64,000 bases of DNA from Chitinophaga pollutisoli. Its GTDB lineage: Bacteria > Bacteroidota > Bacteroidia > Chitinophagales > Chitinophagaceae. Under the pieces are notes generated by a model, which had not been told where the DNA came from, did no database searches, and saw nothing but the letters and a program-made list of their open reading frames with translations. The translations under genes and the position numbers were made by a program. Where the stretch lies: contig NZ_CP149822.1 in assembly GCF_038396755.1 (NCBI RefSeq), positions 992,001-1,056,000 on the forward strand. The letters are read 5' to 3'. Positions 1 to 10,524 of this stretch are shown here, one piece after another; the first letter of the stretch is position 1; the number at the start of each line of letters is the position of its first letter.

Positions 1-773
1 TGATCAATACCGCCGGTGAACTGATCGGCATCAACTCGGCCATCGCCTCGCCCACGGGCGCTTACGCGGGATATTCATACGCCATCCCCGTGAACCTGGT
101 GAAGAAAGTGGTGAACGATATTATGAAGTTCGGGAACGTGCAACGCGCCTACCTGGGCATCGAATACAACGACCCGAATGCATTGTCTGATGACCGCCTG
201 AAAGAACTTGGCATGTCGCGCGATATGGCCGGCATCAAGGTGCTGGGCGTTCCGGAAGGCGGCGCGGCTGCGGCTGCGGGTATTAAGGAAGGCGACGTGG
301 TAACGAAGATCAACGGCGTATCCACCACTTCCATCCCAGAACTGATGGAACAACTGAGCCGGTATAAGCCCGGTGATAAGGTAACAGTGACTTACCTGCG
401 CAATAATAAAGAGCAGACGGCCAACGCCATTCTTAAAAACCTGGAAGGCAATACCGATATCGTGAAGCTGACGGTGCTGGATCAACTGGGTGCGGATCTC
501 GTGCCCCTGAACAAGGAAGCGTCGAACCGGCTGGGTGTGGAAGGCGGGTTGATGGTGGCCAATATCGGTAGCGGGCTGATTAAGAAACAGACGAACATGA
601 AGCGGGAATTCGTTATCCTGAAGGCAGGAACCGCGGCGATCCGCTCATCCGACGACCTGAAGCGCGCGCTGGAAGGTAAAAAAGCCACCCGCCTGGAAGG
701 CTTCTACCTGGGCGACCGCTACGCCAACGTTTACTATTACGACCTGGACCTCTCCGGAGGCGCCTCGTTCTAA
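1..773 (+). CDS. HtrA/Deg-family serine protease, C-terminal part (5' end outside window)
   Basis: Periplasmic trypsin-like protease and chaperone of envelope quality control. The reading frame is open from base 3, so the gene starts before the window. The first residues (INTAGELIGINSAIAS, then YAGYSYAIPV) are the end of the protease domain just after the catalytic GNSGG motif, which is not in the window. A first PDZ domain follows (about window residues 45-140, beginning YLGIEY, with the GIKEGDVVTKING core). A second, more divergent PDZ-like segment runs to the end. Two strong terminator hairpins lie downstream. The internal GTG at 90 is not the start, since conserved sequence continues upstream of it. 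DegP, DegQ and DegS types cannot be separated without the N-terminus. Confidence 0.93.
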   Translation, partial: INTAGELIGINSAIASPTGAYAGYSYAIPVNLVKKVVNDIMKFGNVQRAYLGIEYNDPNALSDDRLKELGMSRDMAGIKVLGVPEGGAAAAAGIKEGDVVTKINGVSTTSIPELMEQLSRYKPGDKVTVTYLRNNKEQTANAILKNLEGNTDIVKLTVLDQLGADLVPLNKEASNRLGVEGGLMVANIGSGLIKKQTNMKREFVILKAGTAAIRSSDDLKRALEGKKATRLEGFYLGDRYANVYYYDLDLSGGASF

Positions 774-818
774 GATATTATTCTACGTGTTTTCATATAG
801 GTTTTATAGGTTAGGATT

Positions 819-847
819 AAAAGCCCCCCGTTTCCGGGGGGCTTTTT
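819..847 (+). terminator. Rho-independent terminator of the htrA-like gene
   Basis: A perfect 12-bp stem (AAAAGCCCCCCG against CGGGGGGCTTTT) with a 4-nt loop is followed by a T run. It lies 45 nt after the stop codon. Confidence 0.9.
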
Positions 848-942
848 CATGCCTTTATCCGCCAATATTTTATCCATCAATATTTTTTAATGTATAAACA
901 TTACACATTTATTAATAACTAATTGACAGATAGATATAATAG

Positions 943-972
943 AAAAAGCCCTCCGGAATCGGAGGGCTTTTT
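943..972. terminator. Bidirectional terminator between htrA and the LytTR gene
   Basis: A perfect stem (AAAAAGCCCTCCG against CGGAGGGCTTTTT, loop GAAT) has an A run on the left and a T run on the right, so it can stop transcripts from both sides. It lies between convergent genes. The rest of the gap, about 973-1160, shows no feature I can support. Confidence 0.8.
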
Positions 973-1160
973 GATGGCCATGCTGGCAAATGCTTGCAAA
1001 CATGACCATATATCCTATGAAAACCCTACACCGAATGTATGACTATAACCCATTATGATCCCACGCGGTTTGGTAAACGCTGGAAACGGGTTCGGCAACG
1101 GGCATAAAATATCGGTGAAAAATCGGATCGCCCTGTCCGGATTGCCCGGAAACAGGGGAT

Positions 1161-1922
1161 TTACAGGTTGATAACGCCCTTCAGCTGGGTGAAGAACTCG
1201 TCTTTTTTGCGGGAAGAAATCGGGATATTCTTTTGATCGCTCATGATCACTGCGGTGCCGAGGCCCTTGATGATCTTAACGATGTGGTGGATATTGATCA
1301 GGAAGGATTTATGAACGCGGTAAAAACCCTTGTCCGACAGCATCTCTTCATATTCCTTGAGGGATTTGGATATAAGATGGCTGACGTTGTTGATGAGCTG
1401 GATTTTCGTATAGCTGTCGAAAGCTTCGCAGTAGATGATATCTTTCAGGTCGATCACGTTGTACCCGTCGTTCACGGGAATCACGATCTTCGAAAATGCG
1501 TTGTCGTTGTTCTTTACATAATCTTTGAGAATAGACGCCAGTTCGTTCAGGCGGCCTTTCTTGCTGCGCTTCACTTTCTCCAACGCATCTTCCACCTCAC
1601 TCACCTTGATCGGTTTGAGGAGATAGTCGAGGGCGGCGAACTTAATGGCTTGCAGCGCGTACTCCTGGAAGGCGGTAATAAATATCACCTCAAAGTTGAG
1701 CACAGGGAACATTTCCAGCAGCTGAAAACCGTTATGAGGGGGCATTTCAATATCCAGGAAGAGAACGTCGATGGGGTTGTTTTTGATCATCTCCGCGGCT
1801 TCATGGATATTTTGTGCTTCGCCAATAACTTTAACATCCTTGCAATAATTTTCCAGAATATTACGTAGGATATGAATGTTGCGGACCTCGTCGTCTACAA
1901 TGGCAGCTTTAATTATACTCAT
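1161..1922 (-). CDS. LytTR-family response regulator
   Basis: Cytoplasmic DNA-binding response regulator of 253 residues. The N-terminal receiver domain has the acidic pair at D10-D11, the phospho-acceptor D57 in FLDIEMPP, a conserved Thr in FITA and Lys in LLKPI. The C-terminal LytTR domain (about 145-250) carries the YCEAFDSYTKI and YRVHKSFLINI segments typical of this beta-rich fold. Its ATG overlaps the stop of the sensor kinase gene by four bases (ATGA), so the two are translationally coupled and form a pair. The target genes cannot be read from the sequence. Confidence 0.93.
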   Translation of the reverse strand: MSIIKAAIVDDEVRNIHILRNILENYCKDVKVIGEAQNIHEAAEMIKNNPIDVLFLDIEMPPHNGFQLLEMFPVLNFEVIFITAFQEYALQAIKFAALDYLLKPIKVSEVEDALEKVKRSKKGRLNELASILKDYVKNNDNAFSKIVIPVNDGYNVIDLKDIIYCEAFDSYTKIQLINNVSHLISKSLKEYEEMLSDKGFYRVHKSFLINIHHIVKIIKGLGTAVIMSDQKNIPISSRKKDEFFTQLKGVINL

Positions 1923-4860
1923 AACATCTTTACAATGGGAATGAGGATTTCGACCAAGGTACCTGCCTTGTTGCCGAATCCAGAGTTAAATTTATCAATT
2001 ATTTCCAACTTTCCAACGCTTCCATTAAAAGATTTGATGATCTGCAATCTTTCCCGGATCACACTCAAGGCCGTGGATTCATGCTTGGTCAGCTTTCCGG
2101 TCTTAATGCTGTTCGCATGCTCCCAACCGATGCCATCATCGTCCACAGCGCAATACAGCAGGTCGCCGTGCAGCTCCAGCCGCACCAGCAGGTGCCCGCT
2201 CCCGTTCTTCGGCGCCAGCCCGTGTTTGATCGCGTTTTCCAGGATCGGCTGGATCAGCATCGGCGGAATATAAATGGTATACTCCTTCAGCTCCTGGCTC
2301 ATGTCAAATTTATATTCGAAAGAATTGGCGAAGCGGATCTTCTCCAGCTCGATGTACCGCGTCAGGAACGCAATCTCGTCTTCCAGCGATATATACGATT
2401 TCCGCGAGTTGTTCAGCATCTGCCGCATGAGCGTGGCAAAATCCGCCAAAAAGTTCAGCGCCTGCTTCTCTTCCTTCTCCAGGATTAAATGCTGCACCGA
2501 ATTCAGGGAGTTGAAGATGAAATGCGGGTTCATTTGATTTGTCAATGCCTTGGCCTCCAGCTCGGCTATACGACGGTTATACTCCGTCTTCCGCCGCTCC
2601 CCTCCCCTGATGCGCGCTACTATATACCGCAGCACCAATAAAATGGCCATGATCCCCAGCAAAACGAGAATTCCCCTCGCCCACCACTCCTGGTACCAGC
2701 GCGGCAATATGGAAATCCGCAATACCACGGGCTTGCTCCAGCCGCTTTTGTATTTCCGCGCCCTGATCAGCAACGTATAGTCGCCCGGTTGCAACCTGGG
2801 ATACGGCACAATATTGCTCATGGTAGTCACCCAGCCGGCGGAAGTGTCGTTCGAGAAATTATATTGATATTCAACCAAATCCGGTAAATCAAAGGCAATG
2901 GCGCCAAATTCCACTTCGAAGGTGCTCTTCCATTCATACAGGTGCTGGAAGTATTGCCCGGGTATCCAGGAGCTGTCGCCGTACCGGATCGCGTTCAGGT
3001 AAACGGTAGGCGGCACCGTATCTACCGGAATATGATCCCGCGAGAAATAACACAATCCATTCGACGTGGCCACGTACAGGGTATCCCCCGCATGGGAAAT
3101 TCCACGGATGTCGTCGCTCATCAGCCCGTCGTTCGAGGTAAGATTGCGCAGCAGCGTGCGGGTCCGGGTATCAATGATCGACAAACCTTTATTGGTAGCC
3201 ACATACAACCTTCCATTCCCGTCATAATACAGCTGCTGGCAGATATCGCTCACCAGGTGGTCTGCCGTCCGGAAATGGCGCACTACCTGATCATCTTTCA
3301 ATACAAAAATCCCCTGGTCGCTGGTGCCCACCCATAAATAACCGTTGATCCATACCAGGTCCTTGATGCTCTGGCTGAGCCGCGGATCGTCCTGCACCGG
3401 CACGGGAAAACCGCCGTTGGCACCGAAAAATAGCCCCGATCCGGTGCCCAGGTAATAGGTACTATCGGTTACACAGGCGATGGAATTGATCTGGGTTTCC
3501 AGCGCCGAAAGATCGAGCATCCGGGCGTCGGCCGTGGAGCCAAAAGCGAGGCGGTTGCGGCTGGCTACACGCAGTTTGCCATCCGGCGTGAAATCCATGT
3601 CTTTGATATTGCGCATCCGCAATACCGGTTTGGGCGCGGGGCCGCCAGGCGAATAATTGAATATGGCATTGTCCGTTGCCACAAGCAGCTCGCTGGTTCC
3701 CGGCTGGGCCATGATGCCGAGCACGCTGTTGCGGCCGCCGGTTGAATCCAGTTCGAACCGGCGAATGCTTCCGCCGGGCGTCATCACGTTCAACATGCCC
3801 GCATTCTCGCCGATGTACAACAGGCCGTTGCGCTTGTCCTTAAACACGCTGTACACCGAATGGGAATACAAACCGTTCGTATTGTCGAGGTAAGCGAAAT
3901 AGAAATGCTTGAACGGGATATGATACACGCCGTCACCGAAAGTGGTGATCCAGGTATTGCCGTCGCGGTCGTGCAGGATAGAAGTAATGAAGTGGTTGTT
4001 GAGCAGTTTGCTGATCTTCTTCTCCCCCTGAAAAAATCGCGGATGAGATAAAGGGAGCGTGGCGTACCGATCCAGAGGTTTTCGCCGTCGATGCTCACGC
4101 TGCTGATTTCTTCCCGGATGCCCCAGTCGGGACCGGAGAAGAAAGGCATAATGTCTTGCGGGGTGTAGGAATACAGGATGTTACCGGTGATGACGACCGG
4201 GTTGTTGCGGATGCGTTCGGAAAACCGCTGGTTGCCCAGGGAATAGGGCGCGGCGATGAAAATTTTCTGGAGAACGTTGTTGCTGTCTTTCACGCCGGGC
4301 AGGTTGAAATAACGTTGCAGGGGGTGAAAGACGGAGTCTTTGCTGAGGAGGCTCATCACGTCCATAGAACTGGAGCCCAGCTTGTCGTACGTCGTTTTAC
4401 GGCCGTTGTACTGGATGATGCGGCCGGCGGAGTTGAGGAACCAGGTGATGCGGGCCTTGTCCTCGAAGGCGTACTGTATGTAATGGCTGCGGCTGTTGTA
4501 ACGCAGGGTGGAATCGGAATCTTCGTTGTGGACGATATGGTTTTGGTAAAACGACAGTTTGCCGTTGCTGGTGAAGAACCAGACGCGGCCGCGGGAGTCG
4601 GCGGCGAGCTTTACAACGTCGTTGTCGGTGAGGCCGTCTTTTTTCGTGTAATTCCGAAATCTTTTCCCGTCGAATTTGCTGACGCCGGTGGGTGTGGCAA
4701 ACCAGATGAATCCTTCGAGATCCTGTACGGCGCTGTACACCGTTGCGTTGGCAAGGCCATCCTTTACATTATAATTGCGGATCACCAGGCCCTGCGCGAA
4801 CCCGGTGAGGGGCCCGGCGAGGCAGGCCAGCAGCAATATTATGTAACGGATGGCTTGCAT
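1919..4860 (-). CDS. Propeller-type sensor histidine kinase (LytS-like), interrupted by a frameshift
   Basis: Membrane sensor paired with the LytTR regulator. It is read in two frames: 4860 down to about 4031, then about 4030 to 1919. Both parts match one protein of about 980 residues: signal peptide, periplasmic two-component-regulator propeller repeats (WIGT, GLSIIDT-type blades), a Y_Y_Y domain, one membrane helix near residue 725, a His_kinase domain with the phospho-His motif NPHFIFNSLN near 770, and an HATPase (NAIKHG). The break is at an A6 run (4031-4036). One extra A joins the frames and yields RDFFQGEKKISKLLNN. The ATG at 4860 was preferred over an upstream TTG because it begins a clean signal peptide. 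proS ends 28 nt upstream. Confidence 0.88.
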
Positions 4861-4888
4861 CAACGGCAAATAACGGCTTTTTCCTTGA

Positions 4889-6364
4889 TTAATAAGCTCT
4901 TGCGAACAGCACTCTTTCTTTGGAGGGCTTCCCTGTGAGGATGCAGGCGCCTGCTTCCTGTGGGTTGTTCAGCGGAATACAGCGGATGGTGGCTTTGGTG
5001 CGCTCCTTGATCGCTGCTTCTGTTTCAGCGCTACCATCCCAGTGAGCGGAAATAAACCCGCCTTTCTCGTCGAGGAGTTTTTCGAACTCGTCCCAGCTGT
5101 CGGCTTTGGTGATATGGGAATCCCTGTAATCCAATGCTTTCTGGAACATGCCGTTCTGGATCTCTTCGAGGAGATTTTGGATGTATTGAGCGATGCCGTC
5201 GAGGGATTGGGAAGATTTGGTCTTCGTATCCCGGCGTGCGATTTCGGCTACGTTGTTTTCGATGTCGCGGGCGCCGATGGCAATGCGAACGGGTACGCCT
5301 TTCATTTCGTACTCCGCGAATTTCCATCCTGGGCGGCTGTTATCATTGTCGTCGTATTTCACGCGGATGCCGAGGGCTTTCAGTTCTTTAACGATGCCTT
5401 CCACTTTCGCGTCGATCCCGGCCTTTTGGTCGTTGCCTTTGTAGATGGGCACGATTACGACCTGGAGGGGGGCGATGCGGGGAGGAAGGATGAGGCCGTC
5501 GTCGTCGCTGTGCGCCATAACGAGGGCGCCCACGAGCCGGGTGGAAACGCCCCAGGAGGTAGCCCACACGTATTCGAGTTTGTTTTCCTTGTTGGAGAAC
5601 TGCACGTCGAACGCTTTGGCGAAGTTCTGGCCGAGGAAATGGGAGGTGCCGGCCTGGAGAGCTTTACCATCCTGCATGAGCGCTTCAATGCAATAGGTGT
5701 CTACGGCGCCGGCGAAGCGCTCGGAGGGGGATTTCACGCCTTTTATGACGGGTACGGCCATGAAATTCTGCACGAAATCGGCGTACACATCCAGCATCTG
5801 CACGGTTTCGGCTACGGCTTCTTCGGCGGTGGCGTGGGCGGTGTGCCCTTCCTGCCAGAGGAATTCTGCGGTGCGGAGGAAAAGGCGGGTACGCATTTCC
5901 CAGCGCACGACGTTGGCCCACTGGTTCACCAGGATGGGCAGGTCGCGGTACGACTGGATCCAATCTTTATACGTATTCCAGATGATGGTTTCGGAAGTGG
6001 GGCGCACGATCAGCTCTTCTTCGAGTTTGGCTTCGGGGTCTACCACCACGCCGCCGTTTTCCGGGTCGTTTTTCAGGCGGTAGTGGGTCACCACGGCACA
6101 TTCCTTGGCGAAGCCTTCCACGTGGTCGGCTTCCTTGCTAAGGAAGGATTTGGGGATGAAAAGCGGGAAATAGGCGTTCTGGTGACCGGTTTCCTTGAAT
6201 TTACGGTCGAGCTCGTCGCGCATGTTCTCCCAAAGGGCGAAACCGTAGGGCTTGATAACCATGCATCCGCGAACGGCGGAGTAGTCGGCCAGTCCGCCTT
6301 TCAGCACGAGGTCGTTGTACCATTGCGCGTAATCCTGTGATCGGGCAGTAATCTCTTTACTCAT
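4889..6364 (-). CDS. proS: Prolyl-tRNA synthetase (short, archaeal/eukaryote-like class)
   Basis: Charges tRNA-Pro with proline in the cytoplasm. The 491-residue protein lacks the large editing insertion of the bacterial type. It starts with the class II core ([16 protein letters not shown], motif 1 region), carries the motif 2 loop with [12 protein letters not shown] and [24 protein letters not shown], an anticodon-binding domain, and the C-terminal zinc-type tail ending FARAY. The length matches the ProS type 3 family. It lies at the head of a minus-strand unit that continues into the sensor kinase and regulator. The ATG at 6364 fits the family N-terminus. Confidence 0.96.
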   Translation of the reverse strand: MSKEITARSQDYAQWYNDLVLKGGLADYSAVRGCMVIKPYGFALWENMRDELDRKFKETGHQNAYFPLFIPKSFLSKEADHVEGFAKECAVVTHYRLKNDPENGGVVVDPEAKLEEELIVRPTSETIIWNTYKDWIQSYRDLPILVNQWANVVRWEMRTRLFLRTAEFLWQEGHTAHATAEEAVAETVQMLDVYADFVQNFMAVPVIKGVKSPSERFAGAVDTYCIEALMQDGKALQAGTSHFLGQNFAKAFDVQFSNKENKLEYVWATSWGVSTRLVGALVMAHSDDDGLILPPRIAPLQVVIVPIYKGNDQKAGIDAKVEGIVKELKALGIRVKYDDNDNSRPGWKFAEYEMKGVPVRIAIGARDIENNVAEIARRDTKTKSSQSLDGIAQYIQNLLEEIQNGMFQKALDYRDSHITKADSWDEFEKLLDEKGGFISAHWDGSAETEAAIKERTKATIRCIPLNNPQEAGACILTGKPSKERVLFARAY

Positions 6365-6685
6365 ATTATATTTTTTCTTTTTCCGTTTCCCCCGGAAAGA
6401 TTTGATAGGAACACCTTGATGATCAGTCGTTTGCCTTAAGCGAACCGCCGTTTGTCCTGCCGGGTTGCCATTCGCCCCAAAAGGGTTGAAAACGGGCCTG
6501 TTTGCACAATAAACTGGCGTAATATTTGTTCTATTAATAATACGGAAACGCCACAGACCTCGCAGAAAATGCCAAACCGGATCCCGGGTGTGCGAAGATA
6601 ATAAAACGGCTGGTGCGTGTAACCTCTCAACGATAAAATTCGTTTAAATTGAGTAAATTTACATTGTTCATAAAATAACAGCAGA
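6365..6685. other. Divergent intergenic region between proS and the GYW-rich lipoprotein
   Basis: The 321 bp between two divergent genes must hold both promoters. No full TTTG-N19-TAnnTTTG match was found on either strand. A partial candidate (TAAATTTA, near 6653) precedes the lipoprotein gene but fails at the last base. A short minus-strand reading frame here has no family features. Confidence 0.5.
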
Positions 6686-7702
6686 ATGAGACCTATGATA
6701 TATAGTGCGGTAGCGGCCCTGCTAGTTTTTGGCAGCTGTTCCACCGCTTATCAGACCGCCCAGACGCCGGACGACGTGTATCACTCTCCGGTTCGCCAGC
6801 AGAATGTCTATGCTTCCGGCAATCAGCGTGCCACACAGGCCGCGCGTTCGCAGGAAGTGGAAGAAACTTTCGACGAGGAAGATGGCGACAATTATGTGAC
6901 ATATGCCGATGAGGATGAGGAGCGCTATGATTACGCCCGCCGCATCGACCGTTTCAGCCGTGGTTATTCCGGAAGCTACTGGGATGGCTATTACTTTGAC
7001 GATTTCGGCAGCAGCATGTATATGAATAACTTTTACGGTTATAACAGCTGGAACCGTTTCGGGTGGAATTCCTGGTACGGCCCGTCGATCAGCATCGGCT
7101 TCGGCTGGGGCCGCCCCTGGGGCAGCTTCGGCGGCTGGTATGGCAATCCCTGGTATGGCGGCATGTATGGCGGCGGCTGGGGACACGGCTGGTATGGCAA
7201 CGGATGGTACGGCGGCGGCTGGGGTCATGGCTGGTACGGCGGGGGTTATCCCTGGTATGGCGGCCATGGCGGCTACTACGTGAAACCGCGGCCTTCCAAT
7301 TCCTGGGGCCCGCGCGGCTCGAGCGGCACCCGCGTATACAACAGCGGTACCCACACCAACGGTTTCCGTCCGAATTCCAACGGCTCCGCCCCTCGCAGAA
7401 CCTTCGACAGCAACTCCGGCCGCCCGGTGAACGTCGACCGCCAGGGGTCCTCTACCCGCAGAACCTTCGACCGCGCCCCCGGCGAGCGACCGGCCACACA
7501 GCCTTCACAACCGCAGCGCCAGCAACGTTCCAGCAGGGATTTCCAACGTAGCTACGACCGGAGCAACAGCGCACCACAACGCCAGCAGTCTCAGCCTTCG
7601 TATACGCCCGAACGCAGCGCACCGCAACGGAGCTACACTCCGTCAAGCAGCCCTAGCAGTTCACCCGCGCCTTCCAGGACTTATCGTCCGCGCGGCCGTT
7701 AA
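6686..7702 (+). CDS. Gly/Tyr/Trp-rich lipoprotein with basic low-complexity tail
   Basis: Function unknown. The 338-residue protein begins with a signal peptide and lipobox (VFGSC, Cys18), so it is probably a membrane-anchored lipoprotein. An acidic stretch (EETFDEEDGDN) is followed by a Gly/Tyr/Trp-rich block at about residues 125-200 with repeats of the GGGWGHGWYG and NPWYGG type. The final third is rich in Ser, Arg, Gln and Pro (RRTFD, QRQQRSSRDF). Such proteins are common in Chitinophagaceae, but I know of no assigned role. The repeats are within coding sequence and keep the frame. A terminator follows 9 nt after the stop. Confidence 0.85.
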   Translation: MRPMIYSAVAALLVFGSCSTAYQTAQTPDDVYHSPVRQQNVYASGNQRATQAARSQEVEETFDEEDGDNYVTYADEDEERYDYARRIDRFSRGYSGSYWDGYYFDDFGSSMYMNNFYGYNSWNRFGWNSWYGPSISIGFGWGRPWGSFGGWYGNPWYGGMYGGGWGHGWYGNGWYGGGWGHGWYGGGYPWYGGHGGYYVKPRPSNSWGPRGSSGTRVYNSGTHTNGFRPNSNGSAPRRTFDSNSGRPVNVDRQGSSTRRTFDRAPGERPATQPSQPQRQQRSSRDFQRSYDRSNSAPQRQQSQPSYTPERSAPQRSYTPSSSPSSSPAPSRTYRPRGR

Positions 7703-7710
7703 TACAAACA

Positions 7711-7770
7711 ACGCGAATTACCAGTAAGGGATCCCCAGGAAAGGTGACCGGCTGGTAATTCGTGTTTTTA
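7711..7770 (+). terminator. Terminator after the GYW-rich lipoprotein gene
   Basis: A 14-bp stem with one G-T pair (7711-7724 with 7752-7765) encloses a 27-nt loop and runs into TTTTT. Confidence 0.75.
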
Positions 7771-7804
7771 TCCCAGCACAAATTTGTTCACCAGCACTTA
7801 CACG

Positions 7805-9364
7805 ATGAATAAAAGAACAGCATTTCTTTTGATAGCCCTTGGTGTATCCGCCACAGCCATGGCGCAGGACGAGCACGACGCACTACGTTACAGCCGCCTC
7901 CTCTACGGCGGTACCGCCCGCACGCAAGCCATCGGCGGCGCAGCCGGGTCCCTCGGCGGCGATATCTCGGCAACCCATATCAACCCGGCCGGTCTCGGCT
8001 TTTTCAAAACCAGCGAAGCCAACATCACTCCCGGATTCTACTTTAAAAACACGGAATTCGATTTTCTCGGCAATAAGGGCACCGACAGCAAAAGCGGCGC
8101 CAGCCTCGGCAACATCGGCGTGGTTTTCGGCATTCCCAACCGCTCCTCCGGCAGCAAATTCAGGAATTTCGCCGTCGCCATCGATTACGCCCGTACCGCG
8201 GATTTCAATAACCGCAGCTACATGAGCGGCACCAACACCCTCACCAGCTTCACCGACCGCTGGGTGGAACAACTCCAACCGGGCGGCAACCCCGTCCCCT
8301 TTAACGACGCCACAGGCAATTTCGTGGACGGCGCCAGCCTGGGGCTGAATACTTACGTGCTGGACTACGATGCCGACAACAACAATGGCGTAGAAAGATA
8401 TTACACCGTCGTAAACCCGACCAATCCGGGCGGCATCGGCCAAATGGACGAGATCAAGGAACGCGGCGGTATCAACGAATTTTCCCTGGGTTTCGCAGGA
8501 AACTACAACGAACAGTTCTACTTCGGCCTTTCCCTGAACTTCCCCCGTATCGATTACGAGCGTGAACGTTCCTTTACAGAGAAAGACCAGAGCAACGATA
8601 CCGACAACGATTTTGAATCCATGAAGTATTCAGAATCCTTGTCCACCGACGCAAACGGCTTTAATGCCAAACTCGGGCTCATCTACTCACCCATGCCCTC
8701 TCTCCGCATCGGCGCCAACTTCCACACGCCCACGTGGTTCAGCATGCACGACGCGATGACTGCCCGGGTAGATGCAAGGGTGGAAGGAATGGGTACCCAT
8801 TTCCAACGGACTGAAGACCTCACCGACGGCTTCCCGCTGGAATATGACTACACCCTGAAAACGCCCTGGCGTGCAGGCGGCAGCGTGTCTTACATCTTCG
8901 GCACCAATGCCGACGTAAAACAACAGCACGGTTTCATCACCGCCGATGTGGAATATGTGGACTATGCCAGCACTAAATACCGGTTCAACAAAGGCGCCGC
9001 GGAAGACCGCGCAGCGGCTGACGCCCGCAACCGTGTGATTGAAAACGCCTACACCGGCGCGGTAAACGTTCGTCTGGGCGGTGAGCTGAAATTCAATGTA
9101 CTGGCGGTTCGCGCTGGCTTTAGCTACTACGGCAACCCGTACAGCAGCGATTTCAGCGATGTAGACGGCAGCATCAAGCGCGTGAGCGGCGGCCTAGGTT
9201 ACCGCAACAGGGGTTTCTTCAGCGACCTCACCTACGTGCATACACTGAACAGCAAAACGACTTACAATCCATATGTGCTGAACGAAAGCCAATATGCAGC
9301 GCCTGTTGCAAACGGCTCCCTCTCCGGCGGCAACATCGTGCTGACAGTAGGTTTCAAATTCTAA
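7805..9364 (+). CDS. OmpP1/FadL-like outer-membrane beta-barrel protein
   Basis: Predicted 519-residue outer-membrane transport protein. The signal peptide MNKRTAFLLIALGVSATAMAQ is followed by the Bacteroidota OmpP1 N-terminus (RYSRLLYGGTARTQAIGGAAGSLGG then THINPAGLGFF), which in FadL-type proteins lies at the barrel entrance. Alternating aromatic strands follow, and it ends in VGFKF with a C-terminal Phe as usual for outer-membrane barrels. FadL proteins take up hydrophobic substrates; the substrate here is unknown. The ATG at 7805 was chosen over an upstream TTG at 7784 because it starts the signal peptide. Flanking terminators suggest a single-gene unit. Confidence 0.88.
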   Translation: MNKRTAFLLIALGVSATAMAQDEHDALRYSRLLYGGTARTQAIGGAAGSLGGDISATHINPAGLGFFKTSEANITPGFYFKNTEFDFLGNKGTDSKSGASLGNIGVVFGIPNRSSGSKFRNFAVAIDYARTADFNNRSYMSGTNTLTSFTDRWVEQLQPGGNPVPFNDATGNFVDGASLGLNTYVLDYDADNNNGVERYYTVVNPTNPGGIGQMDEIKERGGINEFSLGFAGNYNEQFYFGLSLNFPRIDYERERSFTEKDQSNDTDNDFESMKYSESLSTDANGFNAKLGLIYSPMPSLRIGANFHTPTWFSMHDAMTARVDARVEGMGTHFQRTEDLTDGFPLEYDYTLKTPWRAGGSVSYIFGTNADVKQQHGFITADVEYVDYASTKYRFNKGAAEDRAAADARNRVIENAYTGAVNVRLGGELKFNVLAVRAGFSYYGNPYSSDFSDVDGSIKRVSGGLGYRNRGFFSDLTYVHTLNSKTTYNPYVLNESQYAAPVANGSLSGGNIVLTVGFKF

Positions 9365-9383
9365 TAATATAAATTCCAGATAC

Positions 9384-9417
9384 AAAAAGGGGAAGTACGT
9401 AAGTGCTTCCTTTTTTT
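9384..9417. terminator. Terminator between the OmpP1-like gene and miaA
   Basis: The stem GGAAGTAC / GTGCTTCC with loop GTAA is extended by AAAAAGG on the left and T7 on the right. It can serve both convergent units. The bases from 9418 to 9574 show nothing further. Confidence 0.8.
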
Positions 9418-9574
9418 ATGCACGCATTTCCCCGGATCGACTGGCCAACAAACTGCCGTACGAATATTCAGTTACCAGGGTTGCTACAGAACGGAAATGT
9501 CTGGACGTTGAATCAGAGTAAAACGATGACTGCACAGCCCGATGTGGGTATTCGGAACAAGGCATGTTCTCGTA

Positions 9575-10483
9575 TTAACCGTCCGCAAGTCTCTCCCGGA
9601 CATACTGCTCCAGCGCTTCGGGCGAGCGTGCGTCGAACCAGCGGAGTTCCGGATCGCGGCGGAACCAGGTGAGCTGGCGCTTCGCGTACTGGCGGGTGTG
9701 GGTTTTGATGCCGTCTACGGCGGATGCGAGGGTGGAGGAACCGTCGAGGAATTGGAAGATTTCGGTGTAGCCAACGGTTTGCAACGCATTGTGCTGCCGC
9801 CAGGGAAGCATATTTCGCACTTCTTCCACGAGCCCCTGCGCCATCATCTGGTCCACACGGGTGTGGATGTTGGCGTGGAGCAATTCCTTCGGCAGTTCAA
9901 GGCCGGTTTTGATCACGCGGAAATCGCGCTGGCGGGCGGTTTGGGAGCGGAAAGCGGCGATGGATTGACCAGTGGCTTCGAATATCTCAAGTGCGCGGAT
10001 AAGGCGGTGGGGATTCTGGGTTTCGGCGGTGGCGTAGAAGACGGGATCTTTCTCCCTGAGCTGCTCCTGCAACCAGGTAAGGCCATGCTCCGCATAACCG
10101 GTGCGCACCGCTTCCCGGACGGTTGCGGGAACGGGCGGCATTTCATCCATCCCTTCGAGAAATGCCTTGATATACAGGCCTGTTCCGCCGGTGAGCACCA
10201 GCGTATCGTTTCGGGAAAATATATCGGCAGCGTATCCCATCGCCAGCTCTTCGTACATGGCCGCATTCACTTCCGACGCAATGGAATGGGAATCGATGAA
10301 GTAATGGCGGGCGGAAGCCAGCTCCGCTGCGGAAGGCTTGGCCGTTCCGATGGAGATTTCCCGGTAACATTGCCGGGAATCAGCAGAAATAATATCAGTC
10401 CCCAGCATGCGCGCAATGCGGATGGCTGCGGCCGTTTTGCCTACAGCAGTAGGCCCGGCAACCAGGATGACCGTCTTATTCAT
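9575..10483 (-). CDS. miaA: tRNA dimethylallyltransferase
   Basis: Transfers the dimethylallyl group to A37 of tRNAs that read UNN codons (i6A). The 302-residue protein has the P-loop GPTAVGKT at residues 10-17, the DSRQCYREISIGTAKPS segment that binds substrate, TGGTGLYIKAFLEG, and the late QTVGYTEIFQFLDG and THTRQYAKRQLTWFRRD motifs, all diagnostic of MiaA. It is the last gene of a minus-strand run that also holds the CCA-adding enzyme and a Sua5/YrdC protein, so the operon is centred on tRNA maturation. Confidence 0.97.
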   Translation of the reverse strand: MNKTVILVAGPTAVGKTAAAIRIARMLGTDIISADSRQCYREISIGTAKPSAAELASARHYFIDSHSIASEVNAAMYEELAMGYAADIFSRNDTLVLTGGTGLYIKAFLEGMDEMPPVPATVREAVRTGYAEHGLTWLQEQLREKDPVFYATAETQNPHRLIRALEIFEATGQSIAAFRSQTARQRDFRVIKTGLELPKELLHANIHTRVDQMMAQGLVEEVRNMLPWRQHNALQTVGYTEIFQFLDGSSTLASAVDGIKTHTRQYAKRQLTWFRRDPELRWFDARSPEALEQYVRERLADG

Positions 10484-10524
10484 ATGGTAAATGCCCGGCG
10501 CGGAGTGCGCCGGAACAAGGTTTG

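Noticed and set aside
1..773. GTG at 90 as start of the protease gene
   Set aside because: Conserved HtrA sequence (GELIGINSAIAS) continues in frame to the window edge, so the gene is truncated by the window and does not start there.
5042..6340. Long open frame (432 codons) on the plus strand opposite proS
   Set aside because: It is the complement of a clear proS gene in GC-rich sequence; the translation is rich in Gly, His, Val and Phe with no domain.
6640..6690. Promoter of the GYW-rich lipoprotein gene
   Set aside because: The best -7 candidate (TAAATTTA) misses the final G and the -33 spacing does not fit, so it was not listed as a feature.
7100..7270. Apparent tandem DNA repeats that could be read as a CRISPR or satellite
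   Set aside because: They encode Gly/Tyr/Trp repeats in one frame of an intact gene. The units vary in length, and no equal spacers exist. No CRISPR array was found anywhere in the window.
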